The notes under the pieces: model-generated
The model's database searches: none
What the model saw: only the letters and a program-made list of their open reading frames with translations
What the model was told of the DNA's origin: nothing
DNA from: Gambelia wislizenii
Taxonomy: Eukaryota; Chordata; Lepidosauria; Squamata; Crotaphytidae
Reading direction: 5' to 3'
DNA: 64,000 nt
NCBI GenBank assembly: GCA_030847615.1
Contig: JAUMIR010000002.1
Span: 238,719,809-238,783,808 of the forward strand
Program-made: the position numbers and the translations under genes
In this document: positions 41,923-53,835 of the stretch, piece after piece
Layout: each line of letters starts with the position of its first letter
Position numbering within the stretch: the first letter of the stretch is position 1

Positions 41923-42414
41923 TCGAGGATATTGACAAATTGGAGCGTGTCCAGAGAAGGGCAACTAAAATGGTGAAAGGTCTGGAAACAATGCCTTATG
42001 AGGAGAGACTTAGGGAGCTGGGTATGTTTAGCCTGGAAAAAAGACGGTTTAGAGGCGATATGATAGCCCTGTTTAAGTATTTGAAGGGATGTCACGCTGA
42101 GGATGGAGCAGGCTTGTTTTCTGCTGTTCCAGAGACTGGAACACGGAGCAATGGATGCAAGCTCCAGGAACAGAGATTCCACCTCAACATTAGGAGGAAC
42201 TTTTTGACAGTAAGAGCTGTTCGGCAGTGGAACACACTCCCTTGGAGCGTGGTGGGGTCTCCTTCCTTGGAGGTCTTTAAACAGAGGCTGGATGGCCATC
42301 TGTCGGGGATGCTTTGATTGTGATTTCCTGCGTGGCAGGGGGGTTGGACTGGATGGCCCTCGTGGTCTCTTCCAACTCTGCAATTCTATGATTCTATGAT
42401 TCTATGATTCTATG
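41923..42414 (+). pseudogene. CR1 LINE 3' end, open C-terminal frame
   Basis: The CR1 part of the frame runs uninterrupted from about 41926 to the stop at 42315-42317: [58 protein letters not shown] and DGHLSGML. The 3' UTR ends in four ATTCTATG repeats. Lack of stops makes it the youngest-looking CR1 piece here. The 5' truncation removes the RT and endonuclease. Confidence 0.9.
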
Positions 42415-42883
42415 AGGTGATGACAGTTACGGTTCAAGACCATCTGGAGAGCAACCAGTACATGATCCTGAACTCGCATTAACTGTTCAGGAATGAGCAT
42501 GCATGAGGAGAGAGTCACAAACATGTGGGAATGCCTCCTCATACTCCTGGTTGTTATGAAGGGTGGCCTGGTTTTCCTGCCTGTGGAGTGTTCACTTACG
42601 GTATGCTCCGTGGTAACCACCATTCTGTTCTGAGGTTGCAGATGGACACATGGAGTGAACAGACAGAAAGTTTCCAAATGGAGGGGGAGCCATCTTGGGA
42701 AAGTGTGTCCCTCTTAGCCCTGATAAAAGGATAGCCGCGACACATGCACACAAACTCAAGGCAGCCTTACCCAACCTCTCACTCTCACTCTCACCTCCGG
42801 CCCTGGGGAAAGTCATGCTGGTTGAAGATGAGAGAATTTATAATTCAGCGCACGTGGGGGAGGGGAGGGACACCAGTTCAAGA

Positions 42884-42985
42884 ATAGCTGCCAACTCCCA
42901 TCATCTTTCACCATTGCCTGTGCTGATGGGAACTGCAATTTAACAACTTCTGGAGGGCTGCCCTTTGCCCATCCCTGGCTGAAAG
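42884..42985. repeat. Family G palindromic repeat
   Basis: 'CAACTCCCATCATCTTTCACC' with 'GTGCTGATGGGAACTGCAAT' then 'CAACTTCTGGAGGGCTGCC'. Confidence 0.5.
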
Positions 42986-43294
42986 CAACTGTAAAAGGAT
43001 CAGAAAGTTTAGTGTTTGGGGCAGAAATGCAAAACGTAGAGGAACCTGCAAATGCTCCAGCTCTGAAGAGGAAAGAGCTATCACGGTAATGAGAGAAACT
43101 CAATGTTTCCCTTACATATTCCCACAGCTTCTTCCCCCTCAGTATTGTGACTGGAGGTTTCTGTCTGGGGGAGTGAGATATGCACTCTTTCAACATCTGA
43201 AGGGCCAAACATTTTGCATTCCTGGTCTCCACCATATAAAGAAAACCAGGTATGTTATCTGTGGCCTGTGGAATGGCCAATTCCAGGCAAGAAA

Positions 43295-43509
43295 TACAGT
43301 GGGCCTTCCATATCCATGGATTTTGTGTCCATGGATTCCACCATCCACAGCTTGAAAATACCCCCTCCCCATTCCTTGATGATGCCATTTTATATAAGTG
43401 ACACCATTTTACTATGCCACTGTATATAATGGGATCTGAGCATCCACAGATTTTGGTATTCATGGGTGTCATGGAACCAAACCCCAGCAGATACCAGGGG
43501 GCCACTGTA
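43295..43509. mobile_element. Tigger/mariner-like element, TA-flanked
   Basis: Element 43297-43507 (211 bp): CAGTGGGCCTTCCATATCC at the left, GGGGCCACTG at the right, TA at 43295-43296 and 43508-43509. Same interior as 35277. Confidence 0.85.
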
Positions 43510-44017
43510 TCTCATTCATCGTCACCACAGATTCCCTAGGAGAACATTTGTGGTATAGATCAGTGCTGGGACTGCTGGAGCAAGAGAAGGAGAAATGCAG
43601 ATGGAATACCCAGTCTTCCCTCTTATTGTGAGAGGTACACTGTGTTTCTATGTAAATTGCAGAAATTATTTCTAATTGTACCTCATATGTGAACACATAC
43701 AAATTATACGCCAATACTTGTCTTGCTTTGTCTTCCTTGTCAGTAATGTGACCACCCTAAAAACAAGAACAGAACACACTGCATGGGACATGGAAGCATT
43801 TTGGCTCATTTCTTAATTCAACTCTTCTTGGAAGAGAATGTAAAGCACATTAAAAGTTTGATAAACTAGGAAGGTGAATGTAACTGGCATGTCAGCTGGA
43901 TTTTGTGGGCTGGTTGCAGTTGAACAACTTCAAATCTTGGAAGAGCTTAGAGATGTTACTTTTTTGGACCACAACCCCCAGACTCCGTCAGCCAGCATGG
44001 GCATTGTAATTCCAAAA

Positions 44018-44052
44018 AGAAGAAGAGGAAGAGGAAGAGGAAGAGGAAGAAG

Positions 44053-44082
<30 letters not shown>
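44018..44082 (+). repeat. (GAAGAG/GAA)n microsatellite
   Basis: Purine-only tract. Overlapping frames translate to Arg-rich or Ser/Leu-rich runs that are artefacts. Confidence 0.95.
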
Positions 44083-44083
<1 letters not shown>

Positions 44084-44529
44084 CGTGTTTCCAAGCTTTG
44101 GTTCCTTGTTGGAAAGTGGATGAAGCCACCACCCCCCCTCGATTTGCCTGTGAACCTCCCTGCTTCTGTTCCCACTGGGCACTTTGTAGTCTTGCCATGT
44201 CTCTTCTGTTTAAAAATAAAATCCATTGGCATCGATCAGAGGGAGAAGCAAATAAATGAAGCAGGTAAGTGAGCCATGGAGAATTGCCTTGGACTTTATG
44301 GCTCAACCTCCTCTCCAGGACTATTAAATGGATTCCCACTCCCTCCTCTGGAAGTCCTGTCACCTCCACTCAGTTCCATTGCCATCAGATATTCTCGTGC
44401 ACTGCATCTTCCCCTTCTGAAAAGAAATGGATGGATACCTATTCTAATCCTACCTAAACAAACACTGTGGTTCAAATACATCAGCTCACAGTGATGCCTG
44501 GTAGCACCCATGTCAGCTGAATGGGGAAT

Positions 44530-44720
44530 CTCTTTTGGTTTTGAATCAAAACTTTAAAGGACCTCTTTAGGGGACTGAGCTACCCTTCAAATGGGTTGAG
44601 GACTTTGGAGAACTTTAAAGTTCAGATTAAAAACCCAGGGTTAATCCAATCCTCCTCCTCCTCCTCCCCCCAGTATAGAAGCCACCAGGAACCATAGGTA
44701 GTATGTCAATTCACCATTTT
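44530..44720. repeat. Family W palindromic repeat, copy 2
   Basis: 'TCAAAACTTTAAAGGACCTC' and 'GGAGAACTTTAAAGTTCAGAT' followed by 'AAAACCCAGGGTTAATCC'. Confidence 0.5.
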
Positions 44721-44966
44721 CTGGGTTCTATGGGGCCAGGTAGAATTGATTGCAAACACAATCACAATGTAAGACTCAGTATATATTTTTAACCATGATA
44801 CAACAAATTAGATATTAAATTTAACACAAATCAACTGTCCCCAAAGTTCCATGCATTCAATGAGGTGCCAGTGCAGGATCTTACTGCAGGACTCTTCTGC
44901 CTGTGCTGCTCAGTAGTAGCAATATTTGAATGCAACCTTAAAGCGATAAAGGAAAAATACAAAAGA

Positions 44967-45349
44967 CAGGTCACCCCCTGTATGCATGATACCGGTATCC
45001 ACAGTTTCTGTTATCTGTTGTCTGAAAAGTATGATCTCTCTAGGCATTTCCTAGCTTCTCCAGTGCAACTCTATGGTAATTCCACTGGAGTTGCCTAGAG
45101 AGGAGCTGGAGCTACAGCTGCCCAGAATGGCTAGATCTGCCTAGAGAGACATCCTCTCTAGGGATTTCCTAGGTCCTCCAGCACAACTCTATCGTAACTT
45201 CCAGCAGAAGTTACCAAAGAGTTGCACTGGAGTTGCCTAGAGAGAGAGCCTATAGGCATTTTCCTAGGTTCTCCAGTGCAATTCTATGGAGTTTGCAAGT
45301 ATTCATGCGAAGTCTGGGAACGTATCCCTTGTGGATACAGCGGGTGACT
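44967..45349. mobile_element. Mariner-like MITE with internal duplications
   Basis: Left CAGGTCACCCCCTGTATGCA and right 'GGATACAGCGGGTGACTTA'. The block 'CTAGGCATTTCCTAG..CTCCAGTGCAACTCTATGG' occurs three to four times inside, near 45035, 45150, 45245 and in inverse near 45220. Confidence 0.7.
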
Positions 45350-45986
45350 TATAGATGCAAAAGCTATATAGAAATTCCACTACAAAGAATTTACCCCTTT
45401 GTTCCCTCCAAAATACATAACTGAAAAAACCACTACCTCATTCAAGGTGAAAAGGGCCTACTCCTTAGCCCTGGCAACTTTAGCTCCTCTCTAGCTCTGG
45501 CTCTCCCTCTCTTTCTGGATGCAACTAGTTAGACAGCCCTTTCCTTAGGATTTCCCCACTCATTGGGCTAAACCAATAACTCATAGGGGTCACATTAAGA
45601 CCCTCTGACTTGCCAGTCTTTCTCGTAATCACCAAGGTCAACTCCTTGGAGAAGGCAAGCAACTTTCTACATGTCCATAGGCACCCTTCTCAAGACTGAC
45701 ATACCCAAGATGGTAAGGGGCACAGTGTGGAATCTCAGTCTCTCTCTCTAACACACAGTACATTAAAAGTATCAATTAAAATCAGTACAGAAAGAGAACA
45801 CTGTAAAACAAGCAGTAAAGCAATCATTAAAACATCTCCACTAAAACATTCATATGCTGAAAGACTGAGTAATAAAAGCTGTATTCTGGCATTCAGGGCT
45901 GGACCCACAGCTGGGGAAGGTGAGGCAGCTGCCTCAGTTACAAACATTTGAGTACAATTAACAGATAGAAAAGGGTCAGTTTCAGA
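45350..45986. other. Anonymous sequence
   Basis: Possible LINE-like A-rich stretch at 45750-45870 ('CATTAAAACATCTCCACTAAAAC'); no clear family. Confidence 0.3.
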
Positions 45987-46229
45987 TCATAGAATCATAG
46001 AATTAGAGAGTTGGAAAAGACCACAAGAGCCATCCAGTCCAACCCCCTGCCATGCAGGAATACACAATCAAATAATTCCCAACAGATGGCCATCCAGCCT
46101 CTGTTTAAAAACCTCCAAAGAAGGAGACTCCACCACACTCCCAGGCAGTGCATTCCACTGCCAAACAGCTCTTACTGTCAGGAAGTTCTTCCTAATGTTT
46201 AGATGGAATCTCTTTTCTTGTAGTTTGAT
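45987..46229 (-). pseudogene. CR1 3' end
   Basis: Minus strand: tail 'TCATAGAATCATAGAATTAG' at the left, then the C-terminal ORF block (inverse of 'FHLNIRKNFLTVRAVWQWNA'). Confidence 0.85.
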
Positions 46230-46600
46230 TGCCAGCTGTCCTACCTTACAGGGAGGACTCCTCTGTATGAAAGGCTGTCAGAAGACAGCCATCTAGATGA
46301 AGCCTCATCCCAAATGTCTCTTCACGTGGAGCCGTCTTCTCCATCTGCAGGGAGAAAAGTGAATGGCTTGAATTTGAATGAAGGACATCTGGATTCGACT
46401 GCCCCACATCCTGAGTGTGGAAGCAACTAATAAATTAGTTCTTACTTGTAATTTGTTCCTTCTATGAGTAACATAGGTATAACATATGATATAACTTTGT
46501 AATGAGAAATAACTCCTTTTATGAATAATTGTAACTTTCTAATTACTTGTGTAGTTGCAGGGTGGGGTGGCAGTGGCTCTTCTACCACCACATTGATGAA
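46230..46600. other. Anonymous sequence
   Basis: Nothing recognised. Confidence 0.3.
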
Positions 46601-46609
46601 TCTACTCTC

Positions 46610-46780
46610 TCATTGAACTTTAAAGCAACTGGCAAGGTGCTGAATCTGGTTTGACAATAGGGTTCAGCACTATGGATAGCTCATTTGAAGTTCAGGCTAA
46701 CATGCAGAGTGGATTCACTGTGCCACTGACATTGGAAACACCAGCCTGAACTGGTATGTGTGTGTGTGTGTGTGTGTGGT
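46610..46780. repeat. Family W repeat copy 3 and (TG)n microsatellite
   Basis: 'TTGAACTTTAAAGCAACTGG', 'GCACTATGGATAGCTCATTTG' and 'AAGTTCAGGCTAAC'. (TG)n at 46754-46778. Confidence 0.5.
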
Positions 46781-46887
46781 TTGATTTCAGTAAATGGAGG
46801 AGGAATATCTTAGGGTTCAAGTGCTGGCTGCTGCCACTGTCACATTCTCTGCTGTAACCAATGATATGAAGATAAAGTAGATGGAAA

Positions 46888-47190
46888 GGGATAATGTATT
46901 TATATTATTCATTTATGTATTTATACCCTGCTCTTCAGCCACAAAGGCTCTCAGAGCAGCTTACAAATTGTTAAGCAATAGTACTTACAGATCTGCACCA
47001 CTTTCTAACACACTAGGCACTCTCTAAGTGGTTTACCATGTGTTAGTTAATTGCCCCCACAAGCTGGGAACTCATTTTACCAACCTACAAAAGGATGGAA
47101 AGCTGAGTGAACCTTGGAGCCCTTGGGATTGAACTCACAATGTTGTGGTTGCAGTACTGGCTTTTAACCACTGTGCCACCACGACTCCCT
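46888..47190 (-). mobile_element. tRNA-derived SINE with TATTTATACCC tail
   Basis: Minus strand: tRNA-like head at the right end (inverse of 'GGTTAAAAGCCAGTACTGC' and B-box-like 'GTGAGTTCAATCCC'), body 'CAAGGTTCACTCAGC', tail 'GAGCAGGGTATAAATA' at the left. A headless copy is at 33580. Confidence 0.65.
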
Positions 47191-47655
47191 TGTGCCACCA
47201 GGACTTCCTATTTAGTACTATGGCTGATAGTTTGTAGACCCCAAAGCTATGGCTCAAAAAGTAACTAAAAGGATTTGTTATAGCTACTGTAGTTTTGAGG
47301 AACAGGAAAGTAAAGTGTTAATTTAAAAATGTACAGTGGAACTACCTGGGTTTTAAACTGAAACTGTAACTAATTATATTTGCAAGTAACATTCTACGCT
47401 GTGCTCACATCTCTGAGAGTAGCCTTGGAGCAGAGTATAATGAATGTAAAGAGAAAAGGACCAGTAGCTCCAGGAGCTTTGCAATGGATGTAACAGGTCT
47501 TTCAACCACCTCCTTTCCTCCTGTCCATTTCTACCTGCATCCACCAAGAAGTGCCATCATTGCTACCACCCTGTGTTCTCATCAGGGCTTGTAGGTAGCC
47601 AGCCTGCTTTAAGTGGTTCTGCACTTTCAGAAGTTTGATTTTGAGCATTTGGAGG
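47191..47655. other. Anonymous sequence
   Basis: Nothing recognised. Confidence 0.3.
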
Positions 47656-47656
47656 C

Positions 47657-47709
<53 letters not shown>

Positions 47710-47710
47710 G
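47656..47710 (+). repeat. (AGAT)n(AGAC)n tetranucleotide microsatellite
   Basis: About five AGAT then eight AGAC units. The complementary (TCTG)n(TCTA)n composite occurs at 52220-52261. Confidence 0.95.
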
Positions 47711-49594
47711 GATAGTGTCCATTTTAATTTGGAGACTTTTCTTCTTCTTCTTTGTCTTCTTCTTTTTCTTCTTTGGCAGAAATATGGAGAAGGTTATTTT
47801 TGTTCTAAAACCAATGTTTTGGGGCAAAACCCACCCTTAACAAAATATTGTATTCAAGTAAAATACTGTCTTTTGAAGAAAAGTCATTATATTTTGTGGA
47901 AAATGCAACAATCATGTTGCATTTTGTGCATTCCTCACCCCCAGGAAAAATGGGGGGGGGGAACCCATTGGCCTTTTCACACTCATTCAATCACATGCCA
48001 GCTGACAATTTTTTCAAGAGGTGGTTTTGGCATGTCAAGAACCACTAGTTTCTCATGGAGGAAAAGAGACATCTTTGATTATTCTTTATATCTTTACATT
48101 CTACCCTGCTGCCTGCTACCTTTGTTTCTGGTTGCCTCGAGTCTGACTGTAATTCACTGCATGATGTAAGTGAAGGTGATTGCTTTCCTGCTGGCCCTTG
48201 GCTGGCTTTGCTGCTTGGGAGTGCATGCCAATTCCTCTGGCGACATAATCAAAGGTAGCATGAGGGAAGGCTGGAGTTAATTTTTTTCTCTATTTACGAC
48301 AGGCTTAATTCAGTGCTGTTTCTCTTGCCCACTTCATCAGTGGGTGGGTAGGAATGACAGAGGGGGAGAGAGAAGGAGAGAGGAAAGTGGAGGAGAGACT
48401 GTGAGGGAGGGAGGCAGAAAAGAAGAATGTCACCTGATGCTTCTTGATGCCAAGGCCTAAAATGGAAGGCATCACCAGTGTCATCACCATAAAGAAATGG
48501 GCCTTGAACAGAATCACAGCCCCGTCTTATGGATGGTGCCCTTACAACTCCAGACATATCTGGATGATACTGATTCTCTGGACCCATTTCAGCTAGACTT
48601 CCTGATGGGATATGGGGCAAAGAATACTTTGGCCATTTTGGTAGATGGCCTTCCCTACTAAATGGAAGCCTATTAGTTGCCGTGGACATCTTGTCCAGAA
48701 TCCTGTTGGTGATGCACACAGGTATAAGTTGCACTACATATGCAGAGTGACCTTTTTTGAGCAACACAGAACAGACATGCTGTAGCTGATGGTGGCGGGA
48801 GTGGAGTTATACATGTGGAACCACAGCAGTAATGCAGCTAGAGGAGTGTGCCAATGCACATTGTGCATTGCCTTTGTGCCTTACATGCAATAAGGTGACA
48901 GCTATGCACATTCACTGTTTCTCACATGTTGCACTACAGTGGTATTCAGTAGAAGGATAACATATTGCTAGCATGGTGTCACTTTGTTGATGGATTTTTA
49001 TACTTCACTGAGATCATACAGGATCTCAGCACTTTTTGGCTTTTGAGGCCTTTAAGGTATTATGACAGATCCTGTCTCCAGGCTGGCCCTGCAGTTCCAA
49101 CCTTTGGAATCCTGCCACTCACCCTGTCCTTCCCCCCGCCCCTTAATCCCTTCCTGGATTGGGGACCTGGGGCTCAGGGTAGCCCCTTAAATGTGGAGTT
49201 GTGGCTGTGTTGTTGTGGTGGCTTTGTATTGATAGGCATGGCCTGACTCCTATTCAGGCTTGATAGAGCCAGAGACAGTCTTAAAAACAATAGCAAGTGT
49301 AGGTTTATTAACACACAGTAAGGCAATATACTAACCTCTGAATATTCTATTCTTTCATGGCTCCCCAAAACTAGAGTCAGTTCTCTCTTCTAACTTACTG
49401 TCCTAGTGTTCTGGGGAGAAAGGTCCAAGGTAACCCCATGGGTGTTGTCCACCCCAGTCTTAAATTAATAATAAATAAACAAATGAAAAATGTTGAATAG
49501 ATGCTACTCACTCTGAGGGCTGTAGTTATTACATATGGGAGATACCAGCAGTGCAGCCAAAATTATGCATTCAACTGAAGTCAGTCTCTCTCTC
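47711..49594. other. Anonymous sequence
   Basis: Pyrimidine run 47735-47775. TGCACATTGTGCATTGC-type blocks at 48830-48930 resemble 17630-17880. A reverse LTR-like stretch (GGTTTATTAACACAC, 49300) has no defined ends. Confidence 0.3.
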
Positions 49595-49838
49595 TCTCTC
49601 TTGTTGTTGTGTACCTTCAATTTGTTTCTGACTTATGGCAAACCTAAGGTGACCCTATCATGGGGTTTTCTTGGCAAAATTTATTCAGAGTGGGTTTGCC
49701 CTTGCCTTCCTCTGAGGCTGAGAGAGTGGGACTTGTCCAAGGTCACCCAGTGGGTTTCCATGGTTGAGCGGGGATTTGAACCCTGCTCTCCAGAGTTGTA
49801 GTCCAATGTTCAAACTACTATACCATGTTGGCTCTCAT
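49595..49838 (-). mobile_element. Sauria-type SINE, near full length
   Basis: Minus strand: Bov-B-like tail 'GTTGTGTACCTTCAATTTG', 'TATGGCAAACCTAAGGTGAC', body 'AAGGTCACCCAGTGGG', head 'GGGGATTTGAACCCTG' and 'TACCATGTTGGCTCTC'. Preceded by a (TC)n run. Confidence 0.85.
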
Positions 49839-50031
49839 GTGTATGTTTACATGACTGAAGGCAGGAAATGGGGGAAAGCTATTACACCCTCTAATTCTGG
49901 TAACTATTCCAAAGCAAAACCATCAAATGAAACAAAAAACAGGTGTCCTTTTCCTTGCTGAGTCAGTTCAGGGGAGAAGAGATAAGATGATGGTACTGCC
50001 TTGGCACCCTCCGTCCCCCGCCAAACTTTGG

Positions 50032-51078
50032 CAGTGATGTATTCAAGCCTTTTATTCCAAGTCTCAAGTCAAGTTTCAACTCTCCACCTTCAAGTCTCAA
50101 ATTGAGTCTCAAGTCCTTGCAAGATACTTTCAAGTCAAGTCTCAAGTCTGGGAGCCCACTTTAACAGAAAAAAGGAGGATATGGTGGTTCTCTCTCTCTG
50201 TGTGTAGGAACAGAGTTTCAATAATTAGAAAATAAGAAGACATGCATAAAAGTTATGTAAAAAAGTTCAATAAGGCTATATTTAAACAAAACTGTGCTGT
50301 TAATCAAGTTTATCAAGATTACATTTTAGAAAACTATTTCAGGCTGATGAGTAGACCTAAACCTCAAGTAGACCTAAACCTGCTTCAAGCCCAGACTGTG
50401 GCGCATGTTTCTCAGAGGGGAATAGCAAATGCATAGGCATGAGCCCTGTGCTCTGAGAGTGAGTCTTGCCTGCTGCTTCCTATGAAAAGATTTGGAAGGA
50501 TCCTTCTGCCTCAAGCCTATTGCCCAATGCATTTGCTGTTTCCCTCCAAGAAATGTTTTCTGTGCTCTGGGGGGTGAGTCTTGCTGGCTGCTCCTAGGAA
50601 AGCTTGAGAAGGAAAAGTGGGGACACACTGCTGAGAAGACCCAAACCCCTGCCTCAAGCCCAGCATGAGGGGCATGTTTCTTGAAGGGGAACAACAAATG
50701 CATTAGGCAACAGGCTTGAGGTGGGGGTGTCCTTGCTGCACATCAGATAAGCCTTCTAAAGCCTTTGAAGGATCCTCCCACTTTAAGTCTGTTGCCAATT
50801 GCATTTGCTGTTACTGCTTCCATCATGTGATCAGTAGACAAAAAGCAGTAAGATCATGAAGCGTTGTTCAAAGGAAGAAAACAATTTTATTTTCTCTAAT
50901 GTTTCTGGATGAACTCATTATGTTACTGAACCAAGGTCAGTGAGTCGGTCGCTAAAAATATACAAGTCGCAAGTTGAGTTGAATCAGTGCTTCATTCATT
51001 GATGAGTCAAGTCCAAGTCAAGTCATTGAAGCAACTTGAGTCTGACTTGAGTCCGAGTCAAGCAACTCGAATCTACAC
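50032..51078. mobile_element. hAT-like element with AAGTC-rich subterminal repeats
   Basis: Subterminal arrays of 'TCTCAAGTCAAGT' (50055-50155) and their counterparts 'GAGTCAAGTCCAAGTCAAG' (51000-51060). Left end CAGTGATGTATTCAAGCC; right end 'CGAATCTACAC', completed by CATTG after the next element (51652). The interior has a direct duplication (50380-50540 and 50649-50812). Confidence 0.55.
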
Positions 51079-51651
51079 CAGTGGTTCTTAATCTGTGGTC
51101 CGGGGACCCCAGGGAGCCACAATGTCCTCACAGGGGGTCTGCAAAGGCTTGAAGGCTGCTTGGCTCACCTCCTCCCTGCAGTGGAGTGGAGTGGCCATGT
51201 GACAAGAACCAAGGCAAAGGCTGGCTGGCTTCGCTTGGCTTGAGCATTGCTGTTCAATGCTCTCTCTCCCCTCTCCTGCTTTTCTTTGCAAACAAAGATT
51301 CAGGAAGGACTCATCCCGCGCTTTCTGCAAGGGCATTGATGACTAAAAAGGCCAATCAGAGATTAACAAGTCCGGTTGCAGAAAGCACAGCAGAAGCGCA
51401 GCTGTGTTCAATGCACTCCTGCCACAAACTTGCAGGAAGAAGCAGGATAAAAGTCTTCCCTCCCTCTCCAGTGTCTCTGAGGGAAGGCTTAATGGGTGGC
51501 ATAATTGTATCATTATCTTTATCAGTTGTTGTTATTATTATTATTATTATTAGGTTTTTAAATCTTGAGGTAAGTCTTGGGGTCTGTGGCAACAAAAGAT
51601 ATTTAAAGGGGGGCCCTGGTAAAGAAAAGGTTAAGAGCCACTGCTCTAGAT
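51071..51651. mobile_element. hAT (Charlie-like) element with degenerate 8-bp TSD
   Basis: Element 51079-51643. Ends CAGTGGTTCTTAA and TTAAGAGCCACTG. Flanking octamers ATCTACAC and CTCTAGAT match at five of eight positions and fit the NTCTAGAN preference of Charlie-type hATs. Contains LINE-Zf copy F and a (TTA)n run (51534-51552). Confidence 0.7.
51258..51400 (-). pseudogene. LINE-Zf copy F, inside a hAT element
   Basis: Inverse of the LINE terminus: (CT)-rich start, 'CTTTTCTTTGCAAACAAAGA', the finger region, ending at 'AGCACAGCAGAAG'. Confidence 0.7.
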
Positions 51652-51712
51652 CATTGCCTCTGGCTGTCCCCACCAACCTTTAAAACTGGCTCAGTCCATT
51701 CCTGGTGATCAA

Positions 51713-52137
51713 TTTCTGTAGAGGCAGATTGAGTGGCAGGAGTGGATTGTGAGGTGGAGAGGGAATTTGCATGTGGGTGGTGATTGGCTGAGGGAGGGAG
51801 AGGAGGGAGGGGCCCTTGTGAGGCTGGGGGTGTAGATGAGGTGGAGAGGGAATTTGCATGTGGGTGATGATTGGCTGAGGGAGTGAGAGGAGGGAGGGGC
51901 TCTTGTGAGGCTTGGGGGTGTAGATGCAGATTGAGTGGCAGGAGTGGATTGTGAGGTGGAGAGGGAATTTGCATGTGGGTGGTGATTGGCTGAGGGAGAG
52001 AGAGGAGGGAGGGGCTCTTGTGAGGCTTGGGGGTGTAGATGCAGATTGAGTGGCAGGAGTGGATTGTGAGCTGGAGAAGGAATTTGCATGTTGGTGGTGA
52101 TTGGCTAGGGGAGAGAGGAGAGTGGTTGGGTAAGTGG
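51713..52137. repeat. 114-bp minisatellite, second locus, inverted
   Basis: AATTTGCATG at 51764, 51851, 51966 and 52081 marks units of 87, 115 and 115 bp. The first interval lacks 27 bp. Units are the inverse of those at 32890-33530. The flank 'CAGCACACTGGAAAATAAAC' and 'AACCCAAGGG' matches the inverse of the sequence left of the first array, so the array belongs to a dispersed repeat. Confidence 0.95.
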
Positions 52138-52226
52138 CCAGGCAGCACACTGGAAAATAAACAAACCCAAGGGTTTTTTTTAATACTGTATATAGAAAGC
52201 ATTTATTTCCAAAGTTACATCTGTCA

Positions 52227-52259
<33 letters not shown>

Positions 52260-53002
52260 TCTGGAAATGCAAATTTTACACAATCCACCATTCTCATCTG
52301 TGTTCCATTTTAAACAATGCATTTCTTCTTCTTTGGCAGCCCCACCCCTCACAGACAGAAAATGGCCATCTTTTTCATTATTTGCCCCTCTGGTGTGAGT
52401 ATTTGAGAGTCCATGACTGATGTATGTGAGCATAGTATGTATGTCAACTATATATAACACTTCTAGCACCTGATGATGTGAATCTTAGTCCACAGAAATT
52501 TACAAGAGAATACATTGGGCAGCCTTTAAGCTGGCATAAGATTCCCTGTTTTTGCTTCAACAGACGATCATGGCAACTCTGCCGGGCACTGCTGGTATTT
52601 ATGGGCACTTAAGTTTGTTCAGAATGCTTTACGCAGAGGATCTCAGAAAGGTTCTCAAGTAACAACCTTGTCAATATTAGTACTTTTGGACTGCAGATCT
52701 GTGGGAAAAGAAGAGGCCGATGCTATGACACAGACACTTGCAAAAGACTATGCAATGAGTTTAGGGGGAAACAGATTGACAGATGAGATTCCCTGGCTCA
52801 AAACTTTCTCTTAGCTGTCACACAACGTCAGAACTAGCTTGGCAGAAAAAGAGTTCCTGTTCCACTCAGAGCATCTGCGAGAGGAATTGTGGTAAAATCA
52901 AGGGTGGGTGCACAGTAATATCAGGTGCACAAGAGAAATGCGTGAGAAGTGACTTGGGACCATCTTCGTCTATATTCCGGCATATGGCGGGAGAGGCAGC
53001 AG
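52138..53002. other. Anonymous sequence with a TCTG/TCTA microsatellite
   Basis: Microsatellite at 52220-52261. The rest (52262-53002) has no recognised element and no coding motif. Confidence 0.4.
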
Positions 53003-53128
53003 TAGGGGTGTAGCTATGAGGGTGGGGGAACAAAATGAAGGCATTGATCCCTTAGATAAGAATTCTCTCTCCCCCCCCCATGACAATTTCCTTCAGTTCC
53101 CAAATTTGTAGCATTGCAGAGACTGAGG

Positions 53129-53386
53129 GTGTGTCCACACTGCACAAGTTATAGCAGTTTGATCCTACTTTAACTGCTTTGGCTACATCCCATGGAATCT
53201 TGAGATTTCTAGTTGGGTGAGGTACATAGAATCCCCTACTGCACTATCCTGAACTATAATCCTACAGCTTTCTGGCAGAGGAGTCTAAGTTCCTCACCAA
53301 GCTACAAATCCCAGGGTTCCATAGGGAAGAGCCATGAGAGTTAAAGTGGCATTAAAGTGCTATAATCGTCTAATGTGAATATAGCC
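53129..53386. mobile_element. Palindromic MITE, family P, nested in Q
   Basis: Arms 'GTGTCCACACTGCACAAG' and inverse at 'CTAATGTGAATATAGCC'. AGG on both sides (53126-53128, 53387-53389). Core 'GATTTCTAGTTGGG' / 'AGCTACAAATCCCAGG'. Confidence 0.65.
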
Positions 53387-53487
53387 AGGGACACTAAAAA
53401 TCGCTAGCATCTAGAACTATTATATTTGCTGTGTTTGCATTCCCTTGGTATTTTGTCTGCCCATCTTCTTTGGATGTCCAAACTGTA

Positions 53488-53835
53488 GAGGTGTACTTTG
53501 TTTTTAAGGCACTTCACTTTAGAGTGCTTTGCTAATACAGTGCCTTTCAATTATACAGCACAGCGTTATTTTGTTCCCCACACTCACACTGTTTACAGCA
53601 TTTGTGCACTATGTGTCTCAGTGTTGTATTCTGGAAAAAAATATTTATTACTTTCTTTTGCACTTTTTTTTAGGCCTAGCACTATTGCACAGTTAATAAA
53701 TGATAGTGTAAATAAGTTTTTAGGCTTTTATATGTGCTGGCAAGTGAAAAAAAAAGTCATGATTCACTTTAAGGCAATATTTATTTTATGACAGTGATTT
53801 GGAACCTAACACCCCATATTAGAGAGGTATGCCTG
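53488..53835. mobile_element. Tigger1-like element, TA-flanked, nested in Q
   Basis: Left GAGGTGTACTTTGTTTTTAA and right inverse of CAGGCATACCTCTCTAATAT, with 'GGCAATATTTATTTTATGAC' and 'GATTTGGAACCTAACACC' as in Tigger1 ends. TA at 53486-53487 and 53836-53837. Joining the flanks across it restores the Q sequence AACTGTATTTCT. Confidence 0.75.

Noticed and set aside
43874..44369. Arg-rich and Ser/Leu-rich frames
   Set aside because: They translate a GAA/GAG microsatellite on the two strands.
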